Origin: Myxococcales bacterium
GTDB taxonomy: Bacteria > Myxococcota_A > Polyangia > Haliangiales > Haliangiaceae
DNA: 64,000 bases
Assembly (NCBI GenBank): GCA_016706545.1
Contig: JADJJK010000034.1
Span: forward strand, 25,923 to 89,922
Direction of reading: 5' to 3'
The notes under the pieces were generated by a model, which worked only from the letters and a program-made list of their open reading frames with translations, searched no databases and was not told the DNA's origin. Of this stretch, positions 15,736 to 24,921 are shown one piece after another. The position numbers and the translations under genes are program-made. Each line of letters starts with the position of its first letter. The stretch's first letter is position 1.

Positions 15736-17052
15736 ATGAAGACGTGGGTCATCGTGGGAACCTTGGGGCTTCTCTGCGCGGCGCTCTCGGGGCAAGCTGC
15801 CCGCGCGCAAGCGCAGCCCTCCGCGGCGCCGGTCGACGCCGCCGATCTCGCCGCCTGGCTCGACGAGCTGCTCGCCCCGGCGGCGCCAGCTACGTCTCGC
15901 CGCAAGGCCGCGCTCACGCATGCCATCCGCTCGCTGCGCGCGCACCTGGCGCGCGCGGCGCCCGCGGCGCCCGCGGCACGCATGACGCCGGTGGCGCCTT
16001 CGACGACGACTGCCAGCGCGCCCGCCCCTGGGCGGCCCGGCGAGCTGCCGTACGCCGCGCACCGCTGCGCGCTCGGCGTCTTGCAGGCCAGCGCCGCGGC
16101 GCCCCGGGCGCTCCGAGAGCTGGCCATCGCACGGAGAAACCTCGCGGCCTGCGAGCAACCCCAGGTCCACGTCGCGGTGCGCGAGCGCGGCGAGGCCCGC
16201 CGCGCTGCGCTCGATCCGGTGCTGCGGCGCAGCTCGCTATCCCCGTTTGACCTCTCCGCCGATCAGCCGGGCTACCTCGCCACCATCGATGACGCGCCCG
16301 ACGCGCTGTTCGTGCTGCCGCACACGGCGTGGCTGCCCGACGGCGCGTGGCGCCTGCGCGTGGCGCCAAGCGCCAGCGACCTTGGCGCCGGGCGCGCGCC
16401 CAGAGAGCACACCCTGCGCGCGAGCGAGGGCAAGCGCGGCTCGGTGGTGCTGCCCGCGCCCCCCGCGCCGCCAGCGGCGCCGGGGCTCGGCAAGGCCGAC
16501 TTCTCCGAGGACGGCGCGCTGGAGCCACCGAACGCGGGCCCGCCGCCGCCGGAGCCGCACCGCCCGCTCTTGCCCGCCCGGTACCGGCGCGGCCTGGCCG
16601 CCACCGCGCAAGACGCCGGCCCGCGAACCTCCCGAGGAGCGCTCGCGTTGCAGCTCGGCGCTAGCTACGGCGGCGCCGACGAGCTCGTGTCGCGGCTCGC
16701 CGTTCACGCGCGCGCCCAGCTCGCGACCCGCGTCGCGCTGGAGCTCGGCATCGATTGGCACCACCGCTTCGCCACCGCGATGGAGCCCGGCCGCGACGGA
16801 CTTGGCGCGCTGGCGGGCGCCCGCTTGCTGCTGTGGCCGCCGCGGTCGCTGTCCTTGCTGGTGGCAGCGCGAGGCCGCGTACATCGAAGCTTCGAAGACG
16901 GCCAGACCGCCGACATGACCGGCGGCGCGCTGGCCCAGCTCGAGGCCCATCCGGTGCGAGCCTGGCCGCTCTCGCTCGGCACCGCGCTGGAGCTCGAGCC
17001 AAGCTGGCGCGCGGTCTCCGTGTTCGTCGGGGTAGAGCTGTGGCAGCGATGA
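15736..17052 (+). CDS. Secreted or outer-membrane protein of unknown function
   Basis: 438 residues from the ATG at 15736, which has GGAG eight bases upstream and begins a clear signal peptide (MKTWVIVGTLGLLCAALSG, cleavage near ARAQA). An in-frame upstream start at 15541 is rejected because it hides that signal. The middle is Ala/Pro-rich; residues about 290-438 alternate hydrophobic and polar residues with aromatic ends (for example LGIDWHHRF, ending in VGVELWQR), like an outer-membrane beta-barrel closing on its last strand. No family was recognised. It stands alone on the plus strand. Confidence 0.65.
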   Translation: MKTWVIVGTLGLLCAALSGQAARAQAQPSAAPVDAADLAAWLDELLAPAAPATSRRKAALTHAIRSLRAHLARAAPAAPAARMTPVAPSTTTASAPAPGRPGELPYAAHRCALGVLQASAAAPRALRELAIARRNLAACEQPQVHVAVRERGEARRAALDPVLRRSSLSPFDLSADQPGYLATIDDAPDALFVLPHTAWLPDGAWRLRVAPSASDLGAGRAPREHTLRASEGKRGSVVLPAPPAPPAAPGLGKADFSEDGALEPPNAGPPPPEPHRPLLPARYRRGLAATAQDAGPRTSRGALALQLGASYGGADELVSRLAVHARAQLATRVALELGIDWHHRFATAMEPGRDGLGALAGARLLLWPPRSLSLLVAARGRVHRSFEDGQTADMTGGALAQLEAHPVRAWPLSLGTALELEPSWRAVSVFVGVELWQR

Positions 17053-17236
17053 CCGCGCGGACAGCGACGCCCGTGCTGTCCGTAGGACCTGGCCGACAAT
17101 CGTCCAGGCGGAGGTCCTCGGTCTGACCCGCCGCGCGTTTCCCAGGCCGCAGACGCTTGCAAGCCTTGGCGGGCGCCCGCAAAGATAGCGCCATGGTCGT
17201 CGGCGAAAGTGCCAGGTTCACCGGTTTGTTCCAGCG

Positions 17237-17887
17237 ATGAGCGATCCACGCGCAGCCGAGGTTCATCGGATCCTGGAGCGATATCTCATCGAAGTCGTCG
17301 AGGCCTTCAACTTGTGCCCCTGGGCCTACGCCGCTCGCACTCGCGGTGAGCTGCGAGTGGAGATCGTGTGGGGCCCCACCTGCGAGCTGACGACCACCTG
17401 TGACCAGGCACGCCAAGCGCTCACCAGCCCGGGCGCTTCGGTGGTGATGCTGGTGTTCCCCGAGCTGCTCGGCGGCGCGCGCGCCATCGACGCCCTGCGC
17501 AACGGCGTGGCCATGCGCCTGCCCGAGGCCGGCGTGGCCGCGTTTGGGCCCCACGGCAACTTCGACCTCGGCTCGCCCGCCAAGCTGGTGCCGTTTCTGC
17601 GGCGCTCGCCCGATCCGCTGCTGCAGCTCGTGCCGTTCTCCATCCTCGATGCGCTCCGCCAGCCTCGCACCACGCTGATGACCGCTGAGCTCGCGGTGCA
17701 GGCCCGCGTCCTGTCGGGACTGGGCCCCCCACCGCCGACGCCGCTCGTCGACGCCATCGCCGAGCGCAACCACGCCACCGTGGCGCCCGACGGCGGCCGC
17801 GCGCTGTCCCGCGTCCTCGCTGACATCGCCCGTGACCGCGCCCAGAGCTACCAGCGCGCCGGCATCCGCCACGCCGCGGCCAGCTAG
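17237..17887 (+). CDS. DUF1415 family protein
   Basis: 216 residues and no signal peptide. The family marks are clear: RYLIEVVEAFNLCPWAYAAR at the N-terminus, VVMLVFPELL, AAFGPHGNFDLGSPAKLVPF, and RRSPDPLLQLVPFSILDALR. The conserved Cys-Pro-Trp and Arg-Arg-Ser-Pro-Asp-Pro suggest a small enzyme or redox function, but none is known. It ends tail-to-tail with the dehydrogenase gene, only 5 bp away. Confidence 0.85.
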   Translation: MSDPRAAEVHRILERYLIEVVEAFNLCPWAYAARTRGELRVEIVWGPTCELTTTCDQARQALTSPGASVVMLVFPELLGGARAIDALRNGVAMRLPEAGVAAFGPHGNFDLGSPAKLVPFLRRSPDPLLQLVPFSILDALRQPRTTLMTAELAVQARVLSGLGPPPPTPLVDAIAERNHATVAPDGGRALSRVLADIARDRAQSYQRAGIRHAAAS

Positions 17888-17892
17888 CCCAG

Positions 17893-18741
17893 CTAGCTCC
17901 TGGGCGGCACCGCGTCGAAGGCGAGGACGCCCAGGTCCGCTGCGCCATGGCCCTGCGCGATCAGCTCGTCGCTGCGCGCGGCGATGGCGCGCAGCGCGGC
18001 CAGCGGTCGCTCGCCCACGGCGTCGAGCATCAGGCCCAGGTCCTTGCGCGCCATGGTCAGCTCGAAGCTCGCGGCGAAGTCGCCCGCCGCCATCTTCTTG
18101 CCGCGCACCTCCAGCGCACCAGCGGGCTTGAGGCGCGCCATCACCTCCATCGCGTCCGCGGGCGAGAGCCCGCAGCCCGCGGCGATGGTGAGGGCATCCG
18201 CCAGCCCCGCGGCGATGGAGAACAGCATCGAGTTGCCCAGGAGCTTGAGCCCGGCGGCGCGCCGGAAGTCCTCGCCCACGTACCACAGCTCCCCGGTCAT
18301 GGTGGCTAGCGCCGGCTGCAGCTCGGCCGCCAGCGCCTGCGGCCCGCTGCACAGCATGATGCCCGCGCCCTTGGCCGCCGCCGCCGGCGACATGAACACG
18401 GGCGCGTGCAGAAACGCTCGCCCCAAGGCGTGCTGCCTGACCGCGCGCGCGGCCGTCAGCTCGGGCGAGGTGGTCGTGTGATCGATCACCGGCGCCTGCA
18501 GCGCGGGCAACGCGCTCAGCACTTCATCCACCGCCTCATCGGCCCGCAGACAGAGGTGGACGCGCTCGGCGCCGCTGACCGCCTCCGCCACGGTGGCGGC
18601 CACCTTGGCGCCCACGGCGAGCAGCTCCGCGGCCTTGGGGGCCGTGCGGTTCCACACCGTCACCTCATGGCCCCTGCTGCGCAGGCCCTTCACAAACCCG
18701 GAGCCAAGAAGTCCTGTACCCAGAAAGGCGATCATCGACAT
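17893..18741 (-). CDS. NAD(P)-dependent beta-hydroxyacid dehydrogenase
   Basis: 282 residues of the 3-hydroxyisobutyrate dehydrogenase / glyoxylate-succinic semialdehyde reductase superfamily. The Rossmann motif is FLGTGLLGSGFVKGL, followed by VWNRTAPKAAEL. The substrate loop reads HAPVFMSP where DAPVSGG is usual, the catalytic lysine is in KLLGNSM, and the C-terminal helix has KKMAAGDFAASFELTMARKD. The substrate cannot be told from sequence. The upstream side is the 3' remnant of the interrupted protease gene, so the promoter presumably lies in 18742-18806. Confidence 0.88.
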   Translation of the reverse strand: MSMIAFLGTGLLGSGFVKGLRSRGHEVTVWNRTAPKAAELLAVGAKVAATVAEAVSGAERVHLCLRADEAVDEVLSALPALQAPVIDHTTTSPELTAARAVRQHALGRAFLHAPVFMSPAAAAKGAGIMLCSGPQALAAELQPALATMTGELWYVGEDFRRAAGLKLLGNSMLFSIAAGLADALTIAAGCGLSPADAMEVMARLKPAGALEVRGKKMAAGDFAASFELTMARKDLGLMLDAVGERPLAALRAIAARSDELIAQGHGAADLGVLAFDAVPPRS

Positions 18742-18806
18742 GCCGCCACTTTTGGCCCACCGCGACGCCTTGTCAACAGAACGCCGCTACAGCGCGCGGC
18801 CGCCCG

Positions 18807-18889
18807 CTACGGCCCGTTGTAGAGCAGCCGGTTTGGCGACCCACCGAGGCTGCCAGTGACCGCGTTTGGCGTCGCGCTGTCGATGATCG
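18807..18889 (-). pseudogene. 3' fragment of the interrupted S8 protease gene
   Basis: On the minus strand this encodes IIDSATPNAVTGSLGGSPN, followed by RLLYNGP and a stop at 18807. That is the typical C-terminus of proteinase K-like S8 peptidases. It is cut off from the rest of the gene (ending at 21322) by the insertion element. Joining across one copy of the target duplication gives ATPAKIEAAIIDSATPNAV in frame. Confidence 0.9.
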
Positions 18890-21321
18890 TGTTACGGAGC
18901 GCCCCTGTTGATGGGCATCATGACTGGCTGATTGATGGGCATCAGCGGCGGCGTGGTGCTTGCAGACTGCGATGGGCATCAGCGGCGAGCGGGCGATCGC
19001 AGCGCCGATGGGCATCGGCGACGGACGGCTGAACGTCGCGGCGATGAATCTCGCGTTCGTGCTCGCCACGCACGGCAACGCGTGGTCGGATCGCGTTGGG
19101 GTGTCGGCCTCGTGACGCGAGGACGTCTCGCTCGCGAGCTTGCGCTTCTTCTGGCGGTCTCTCGAGGGCGGCGGGCGAGGGTCGAGGTCGCGCATGGCGC
19201 CGGCGGTCGCTTCGTGCGGGGGCCATCGCGTCGCTGGCGAATAGCTCGCGTTCGCAGCCGGCATGCCGAGCGAGGCGGAGTACTCGGGTCGTCGGGGCGG
19301 GGGTCGTCCGAGGCGGTGATGGGGGCGGTGAGCAGCATTGCGGCGGGGCGGGCGATCGGAGTCCGGGGAGGCCCGAGGACGGGGGGGGCGGCTGTCCCAC
19401 TGATAGTTGAGTGTGGGGGTCGGCGTGTCCTGGTGCGGGAGGTGGGCGTCGAGGAGGAACGGGATGGACCCGCTCGCGGGCGGGTCCTCGACGTGCGAGG
19501 ACACGGCATGAAAGTTGCCAGCGGGGCGGCGGGCGCCAGCCTAGCGCGGGCAAGCTGGCGGTAGTCGCGGCGGCCGAGGGTCGCGTTGTGCGAGTAGGTC
19601 AGGCGGTAGCGACGCGGGTGCGGATCGCGCGCAGGCGGGTCTTGCGACGCCGGGTCGCCGACGAGCACCACGCCGTGAGCGCGTCGAGGCGTCGGCGACG
19701 GCCTGCTTGAGCTGGGCAGCCAGAGGTCGGCGTCGGCCGGACGGGCCCTGGCCCCGGTGGTCCGGCCCTTGCATGCGGGGGCGCGGCGGTCTTGGGCGCG
19801 GGGGTGCGCGTCGGCGGGGGCGGTCGGTGCGTCGGGCGGGTCGCGGCGGCGCGGGGGGGCGCGCCGGCGGGGGGGGGGGCGAGGCCCTGGTCGGCTCCGG
19901 GCGGCCGTCGGGCGGTGCGCGGCGGCGGCTGCCGGTGGGGCGCGCGGGCTCGCGCGCGCGGCAGCGCGCTGGCCACGTCCGCCGGGGTCTCCGGCAGCCC
20001 GCCGTGCGGCGCGGGGTGGTGTGCTCGTCGAGACGCGCCGAGGCGCGCGTCGTGCAGCGAGGTCTGCCGCCGGGTGGTCGGGCGCCGGCGCGTGCGCCAG
20101 AATCGTTCACTTCCCGCGCGGCGCATGCGGGCCGGGCGTGGCACTGATGCCGAGGCGCTCGCAGCCGCGCAGGCCTGGTGCTCGCGTCGGGCGCCGGGGT
20201 TGCGCAGCGGCGCAAGGGTTGAGCATCTCCTCGCGCGGGTGTGGTGGGGCCCCGGGCCGCGCGTGCTCGCGGAGGGTGGCGCAGGGCGGGTCGTCGCGCC
20301 GTGCGCGCGTCGGCGACATGTCCCCGGGCGCGCGGGGTCTGCGGCGCGGGGGGGGCCGCGGGCGCGCCTTCGAGCCGGCCTCGGATAGAGCGCGTCGTGG
20401 TCGCGACACCCACGTCGGCGCCGAGCCTTCCGTCGGCGCCAGCGTGCGCGGATCGGCGGCACGGGGCCGTCGGGCTCCGCCGGATATCGAGAGCAGCTCG
20501 CGCTGCGCAGGCGTCACGCGGGCCGCCGCGATCGGGCGCGGCTGGGGCGCACGCGCCACCACCGGCTACGCATCAGGCTCGGCGCGGTCTGCCGCACGGT
20601 CGAATGGGCGGTCGGTGCGTTCGGCGGCCAGCGCGCGCTCCGCAGCGCTCGCCGTGGTCGTCTCGACGGGCGGCGTGCGCGGCGCGGAGGGTCGCCTCGC
20701 GTGTCGCGTGGGCGGGGATTCGCGCGACGCGGCCCTGGCGCCGCGGGAATGGAGGCGGCGCGTTCGGGCGGCGGTGCCGCCAGGGTGGGCCGCGTCGCGG
20801 CGCCCGTGGCCACACGGCTGGCGCGCCTCCAGACGCCTCGGCGGCTCCGGCGGCGCCGCGGCGCGCCGTCCGGCTGCTCTGGGCCGGGCGGTCGCGTCGT
20901 CGCCGGCCCCCGCGCCAGGCGCCCTTGCCGCTCGCGCCAGCGGGATCGCCGCCCGCGTGTGCCCGCGGCGCGTGGCCGGTGCAGCGGTACCTCGGCAGCT
21001 GACGCCGTTGTCGCTCGCGGCGCGGCGGCGGCTCCGGCTCGCACCCAGGGCATCGCGCGGGCCGAGCCGCGGCGGCCGTGCGAGCCTCGCGGCGCGGATG
21101 GGGTGTGGGGCGTCTGGTTGTCTTCGTCAATGGGGGCCGCAGCGACGCCGACCGTGTTCCGCACTGTCGGCGTCACCTACTTTCGGCGGCAAGCTCAGCT
21201 CCGGAGAGGTCGGGACCGTTGATCCGTCTCAGCCGGTCGTCGGCACTGTGTGGCGCCCTTTGCCATCACGCAGCCTGCTTCATCTCACTGGTGTTCCCAT
21301 AGTCGGGGCTGCTCCCTAACA
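18890..21321. mobile_element. 2432-bp degenerate insertion sequence, IS21-like, inside the S8 protease gene
   Basis: Left end TGTTACGGAGC-GCCCC, right end (reverse complement) TGTTAGGGAGCAGCCCC: imperfect terminal inverted repeats beginning TG and ending CA. The flanks carry a 6-bp direct repeat TGATCG (18884-18889 and 21322-21327). Length, TG/CA ends and multiple end-proximal repeats fit the IS21 family, but this is tentative. No intact transposase can be read: the interior is extremely GC-rich with many apparent indels. On the minus strand near 19655-19672 a stretch reads VVLVGDP followed by a Walker-A-like GVGKT if two G bases are restored, as in an IstB helper ATPase. A segment resembling RYLRTGHAPR near 20990 could be from the IstA N-terminal region. 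Both fragments are weak evidence. Confidence 0.8.
18910..19017. repeat. Four dyad repeats at the left end of the insertion element
   Basis: GATGGGCATC occurs at 18910, 18934, 18971 and 19008. Each is a dyad around a central GG, and the outer bases vary in a compensating way (TGATG-GG-CATCA in copies 1 and 2, CCGATG-GG-CATCGG in copy 4). Repeats of this kind near one end of an IS are known in the IS21 family as presumed transposase-binding sites. Confidence 0.75.
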
Positions 21322-22603
21322 TGATCGCGGCCTCGATCTTCGCCGGCGTGGCCAGCGGATTGGCTTGCAGGTACTGCGCCACGACCCCGCTGACATGCGG
21401 CGCCGCCATCGACGTCCCGGTGAGGGTGCAAGCCAGCGTGTTCTCCCCGCTGCCCAGCGCGGCCAGCACGTCCGTCGCCGGCGCGAACACGTCCACGCCC
21501 GGCCCCCAGTTGGAGCCACAGCCGTTGGCGTGACAGCCCGTGGTGGGGTGGGCTCCCCAGCGCTGGTTGTTGACCCAGTCGAGCCCGCCCGCGACGATCA
21601 CCGAGGACACCGCGGTCGGGCTGAACGACGTGATGTCCTGGTTCCAGTTGCCTGCAGCGTTGACCACGGCGATGCCATGGTGCGTGACCATGTACGCCAC
21701 CGCGGAGTCGAGCGCCGACGCATCGATCAAGCCCTTGTTGTAGTTGAAGCTCATGTTCACCACCGCCGGCCGCTGCACGTTGCCCGTGATCCAGTTGACT
21801 CCGGACACCACCGTGGAGAGCTGTGCGTTGCCGTTCTTGAAGACCCGCACCGGATGCAGCGTGGCTGCCTTGGCCACGCCGAAGCGCCGCCCGGCCGCGA
21901 TGCTGGCCACGTGGGTGCCGTGGCCGACGTCGTCATCGGTGTTCCAGGACGCCTCGCCAGGCACCAGGTTGAAACCGGTGCCCACTCGATGGCCGCCGCC
22001 GGGCAGCGCGAACTCCGTGTGCGTGCGGATGATCCCGGTGTCGAGCACGTAGATGTGGGTGCCCTGCCCCGTGGCGGTGAAGTGATAGCGCGAGTCCAGC
22101 GTGTGCGCGCTCTGGCTGCCGGTGCGCTGTCCGATGCGATCGAGCCCCCAGTTGTCCGCGCAAGAGAGCTGAGGATCCCAGCACTGCAGGACCTGCGGCG
22201 ACGTGGGGTCATAGCTATTTGCCTGCGGGAACGTCGACACGTTGGCGTAGCAGCTCGGGATCGCCGACAGCTCGATGAGCGCGTCCTGCTCGACCAGTCG
22301 CACCCGAGGATCGCGCGCCAGCCGCTGCGCCTGGGCCTCCGTGGCCTCGACGAGGAACTGGCCAACCTGGCCATACACAGCGAGCCGGGTCGCCCCCACG
22401 GAGCGCGCGAGCTGCTCCGCAGCCTGCGCCACGCGCACCTCGCCAGGCTCTCCCTCCGCCTTGCCTGACGGCGCCGCCTCCAGCACCACCAGATAGCGGT
22501 CGGGCACGCCCCGCGCCTGTGCTCGTTGAAATTGCCCAGCCTGCGCGCTCTGCGCGATCCCGGCCGTGGCCATCACGAGAGTCACTACCTTCCAGTTCTT
22601 CAT
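21266..22603 (-). CDS. Secreted subtilisin-like (S8, proteinase K type) protease, C-terminus replaced by IS sequence
   Basis: 445 residues from the ATG at 22603, which follows an AAAGGGA ribosome-binding site and opens a signal peptide (MKNWKVVTLVMATAGIAQSA, cut after AQA). Residues about 30-105 are an inhibitor I9-type propeptide (DRYLVVLEAAP...RLVEQDALIEL). The catalytic triad is complete: Asp in YVLDTGI, His in GHGTHVASIAAG, Ser in GTSMAAPHVSG, with the oxyanion Asn in NAAGNWN. Translation now runs 19 residues into the insertion element (MLGSSPDYGNTSEMKQAA) and stops at 21266, replacing the native last 27 residues. All catalytic residues precede the insertion, but loss of the C-terminal strand may reduce folding or stability. 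Confidence 0.93.
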   Translation of the reverse strand: MKNWKVVTLVMATAGIAQSAQAGQFQRAQARGVPDRYLVVLEAAPSGKAEGEPGEVRVAQAAEQLARSVGATRLAVYGQVGQFLVEATEAQAQRLARDPRVRLVEQDALIELSAIPSCYANVSTFPQANSYDPTSPQVLQCWDPQLSCADNWGLDRIGQRTGSQSAHTLDSRYHFTATGQGTHIYVLDTGIIRTHTEFALPGGGHRVGTGFNLVPGEASWNTDDDVGHGTHVASIAAGRRFGVAKAATLHPVRVFKNGNAQLSTVVSGVNWITGNVQRPAVVNMSFNYNKGLIDASALDSAVAYMVTHHGIAVVNAAGNWNQDITSFSPTAVSSVIVAGGLDWVNNQRWGAHPTTGCHANGCGSNWGPGVDVFAPATDVLAALGSGENTLACTLTGTSMAAPHVSGVVAQYLQANPLATPAKIEAAIMLGSSPDYGNTSEMKQAA

Positions 22604-22962
22604 GCTCGAGTCCCTTTCCTTGGCAAGAATGATGGGGCACGCGCAGGGCGATGCCGCCTGACGGCCGCGCCAGGCAAAGCTCCCCAGCAGCAGGCTCAGC
22701 GCACCCGCGCTGACCGCCCGCAGATGGCACCGACTCACCGCATGCCCCTGCCGCACGCTACTATGCGCGCGGCGACGCGGCGCACCCGAGCTGCTGACAC
22801 CGCAACACGCCGGCCGCGACAGCGGCACCACGCGCGGGTCTCAGCGGCCAGGTGCGCCGCGTCGCGCCAGGTCGCGTCCACCTCGGAGAGCCAGCGCCGC
22901 GACGGGGTCAGACACCTGCCGCTGTCGCACCGAGGACCAGCACAACAGCCTCGCCCGCCGCC
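22604..22962. other. Gene-free spacer upstream of the S8 protease
   Basis: No gene is recognised in these 359 bp. They must contain the protease promoter (minus strand) and the 3' end region of the MYXO-CTERM gene. No clear operator or terminator was identified. Confidence 0.5.
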
Positions 22963-23562
22963 TCAGCGCGCCGCGCCGCGTCGCCGCCGGCCCAGCATCA
23001 TCCCCAGCGCCACGAGGACGCTCGCCAGCGCGCCCGCGCCCGCGCCTCCCGAAGCGCTGCAGCCCCCGCCCTCCTCCTCGACGTGGAGCTCGATCGGCGG
23101 CCCGAGGTTGCCGTGCAGATCGACCGCGCGAAGCTCGAGCACCATGTCCACTGGCCCATCGCTGCCTCCCACCGCGAAGATCAGCGAGCCATCATCGAGC
23201 GGCTTGAGCGGCGTTTCGCCAAAGGCCGGAGGCGGTTGGCCAAAGTTTCCTGACTTCATCCGCACGACATAGCCGAGCTTGTCGCTGGGGGTGCGGTCGT
23301 CGGTCGAGGTCAACTCGAGCCGCAGCAACACCTCGCCGTCACATGAGGTGCCCCGGTATCTCTTGAGGTCGCTCACCTCCACGATCACCGGCTGCGGTGG
23401 GGTGACGTCGGAGGCATCCGCCCGATCGAGCACATAGCGCTCGTTGGCTGGATAGCTACAGGCCTCTGCTGGCCGCGCTTGGGCTATCACGGCGCCCAGC
23501 GCCAACGCCGCGACCGACAGGACCCAAGGGAGCTTACGTGTAGTCATATTGGATGAGGACAT
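22963..23562 (-). CDS. Secreted protein with MYXO-CTERM-type sorting tail
   Basis: 199 residues from the ATG at 23562; an ATG at 23547 is an equally good start. Signal peptide TTRKLPWVLSVAALALGAV, then a single globular domain of about 125 residues with alternating beta-strand patterns (VIVEVSDLKRYRG, VLLRLELTS, VDMVLELRAVDLHG) like an Ig/fibronectin fold. The tail GGGCSASGGAGAG, hydrophobic helix and RRRRGAAR fits MYXO-CTERM, whose invariant Cys is thought to be lipid-modified after cleavage by a myxosortase. I infer surface display. The function of the domain is unknown. Confidence 0.75.
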   Translation of the reverse strand: MSSSNMTTRKLPWVLSVAALALGAVIAQARPAEACSYPANERYVLDRADASDVTPPQPVIVEVSDLKRYRGTSCDGEVLLRLELTSTDDRTPSDKLGYVVRMKSGNFGQPPPAFGETPLKPLDDGSLIFAVGGSDGPVDMVLELRAVDLHGNLGPPIELHVEEEGGGCSASGGAGAGALASVLVALGMMLGRRRRGAAR

Positions 23563-23710
23563 GCTCGCCACGTATTGCAAGCCTCTGGCCAACGCGGAGA
23601 AGGCACAACCCCGCAGGCTTCGCCGCTCACTCATGAGCAATCTGTTGTTCCGCCTGCGCTACGCTGCAGAAACCTGACGCTGCGGAGCCCACCGGCTGCC
23701 GCAGCGCGCC

Positions 23711-23760
23711 ATCTGGCCGCACCGTCTTGCGCCGCATCTGGCCGCACCGTCTTGCGCCGC
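23711..23760. repeat. Perfect 2 x 25-bp tandem repeat
   Basis: The 25-mer beginning ATCTGGCCGCACCGTCTTGC (23711-23735) is repeated exactly at 23736-23760. It lies between the MYXO-CTERM gene start and the murG stop, just downstream of murG. Confidence 0.95.
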
Positions 23761-23780
23761 GAGCTACCTCACGTCGGGGC

Positions 23781-24911
23781 TTACCCGGCGTCCCTGCCCT
23801 GGCCCACGCACCAGTCGACGACGGTCGCCGCGGCCTTGGGCCTGGCGAGGGACCGCATCACGGCGCCCATCTTGGCGCGGCGCTCGCCGTCCTCGAGCAA
23901 GGGCTCCACCGCGGCCTGCAGCTTGTCCGCGGTCAGGTCCGCCTGGCGGAACATCAACGCCGCGCCGGCCTCGGCCATCTCCTTGGCGTTGATCTCCTGG
24001 TGGTTGTCTGCGGCGAAGGGATAGGGAATGAAGATCGCCGGCTTGCCGGCGATCGCCAGCTCGGCCACCGTGGTGGCGCCAGCGCGCGCGATGATCAGAT
24101 CTGCCTGGCGGTACACGCTGGCCATATCTTTGATGAAGGCGCTGCACTCGGCGGCCACGTCCGCCGCGCGATAGCGCGCGACCGTGTCGTCATAGCCGGT
24201 GGTGCCGGTCTGATGCACGATCCGCAGCGGCCGGCGTCGCGACAGCTCGATGAGCGCCTCCGCCGCGAGCTTGTTGACCGCCACCGCGCCCAGCGAGCCG
24301 CCGCTGACCAGCACGCACAGCGGCTCGGTCGCGCTGGGCGGACCCTTGGGCTGCGCCGCCGCCGCCTCCAGCGCCGCGGCGAGCTGCCGCCGCACCGGGT
24401 TGCCGCTCATCACCACCTTGTCGCCCGCGAAGAAGCGCCGGCTCTCCTCGAAGGACAGAAACACCTTGCGCACCAGCTTGCCCAGCAGCTTGTTGGTGAA
24501 CCCCGGGATGGAGTTCTGCTCGCAGATCGCGGTGGGGATCCCGGCCAGCCGCGCCATCAGCACCACCGGACCGGAGGCGTAGCCGCCCACGCCGATCACC
24601 GCGGTGGGCGCGAAGCGCTTGAGCAAGCGCCGCGCCTGCCAGGCCGCGCGCGGTAAGCGCACGAGGCCAAGCAGCGCGCCCCACAGGCCCACGGTCTTGA
24701 GGCCGGAGACCTCGATGAGCTGCAGGTCCCAGCCCAGCTCCGGCAAGACCCGCGCCTCGATGCCGCGCGCGGTGCCCACGAACTGCACCGACGCCGTGGG
24801 CTCCTGGGCCCGCAGCTCCTCGGCGATGGCGACTCCCGGAAACAGGTGCCCGCCAGTGCCGCCGCCGGCGATGAGCAAGCGGGGCGCAAGAGAAGTTGGA
24901 GCGATACTCAT
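23781..24911 (-). CDS. murG: UDP-GlcNAc : lipid I GlcNAc transferase MurG
   Basis: 376 residues from the ATG at 24911. MurG adds GlcNAc to lipid I at the inner face of the cytoplasmic membrane, giving lipid II. Its GT28 motifs are all present: LIAGGGTGGHLFPGVAIAEE (first glycine loop), GVGGYASGP, EQNSIPGFTNKLLG, VLVSGGSLGAVAVN (second glycine loop), IARAGATTVAEL, and IPYPFAADNHQEINA. It starts 10 bp after the ftsW stop, so the two are co-transcribed. murC, often next in other genomes, is not downstream; instead there is the MYXO-CTERM gene. Confidence 0.97.
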   Translation of the reverse strand: MSIAPTSLAPRLLIAGGGTGGHLFPGVAIAEELRAQEPTASVQFVGTARGIEARVLPELGWDLQLIEVSGLKTVGLWGALLGLVRLPRAAWQARRLLKRFAPTAVIGVGGYASGPVVLMARLAGIPTAICEQNSIPGFTNKLLGKLVRKVFLSFEESRRFFAGDKVVMSGNPVRRQLAAALEAAAAQPKGPPSATEPLCVLVSGGSLGAVAVNKLAAEALIELSRRRPLRIVHQTGTTGYDDTVARYRAADVAAECSAFIKDMASVYRQADLIIARAGATTVAELAIAGKPAIFIPYPFAADNHQEINAKEMAEAGAALMFRQADLTADKLQAAVEPLLEDGERRAKMGAVMRSLARPKAAATVVDWCVGQGRDAG

Positions 24912-24921
24912 GAGAGCCACC

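Noticed and set aside
18910..19017. GATGGGCATC repeats as a small CRISPR array
   Set aside because: The repeats are only 10-12 bp with unequal, very short spacers, lie at an IS end, and no cas gene is near.
19757..21319. 520-codon plus-strand open frame inside the insertion element
   Set aside because: Arg/Ala/Gly-only composition in a region so GC-rich that stops are rare; no motif.
23781..23830. murC directly after murG, as in many division clusters
   Set aside because: No Mur-ligase sequence is found downstream; the next gene encodes a MYXO-CTERM-type protein.
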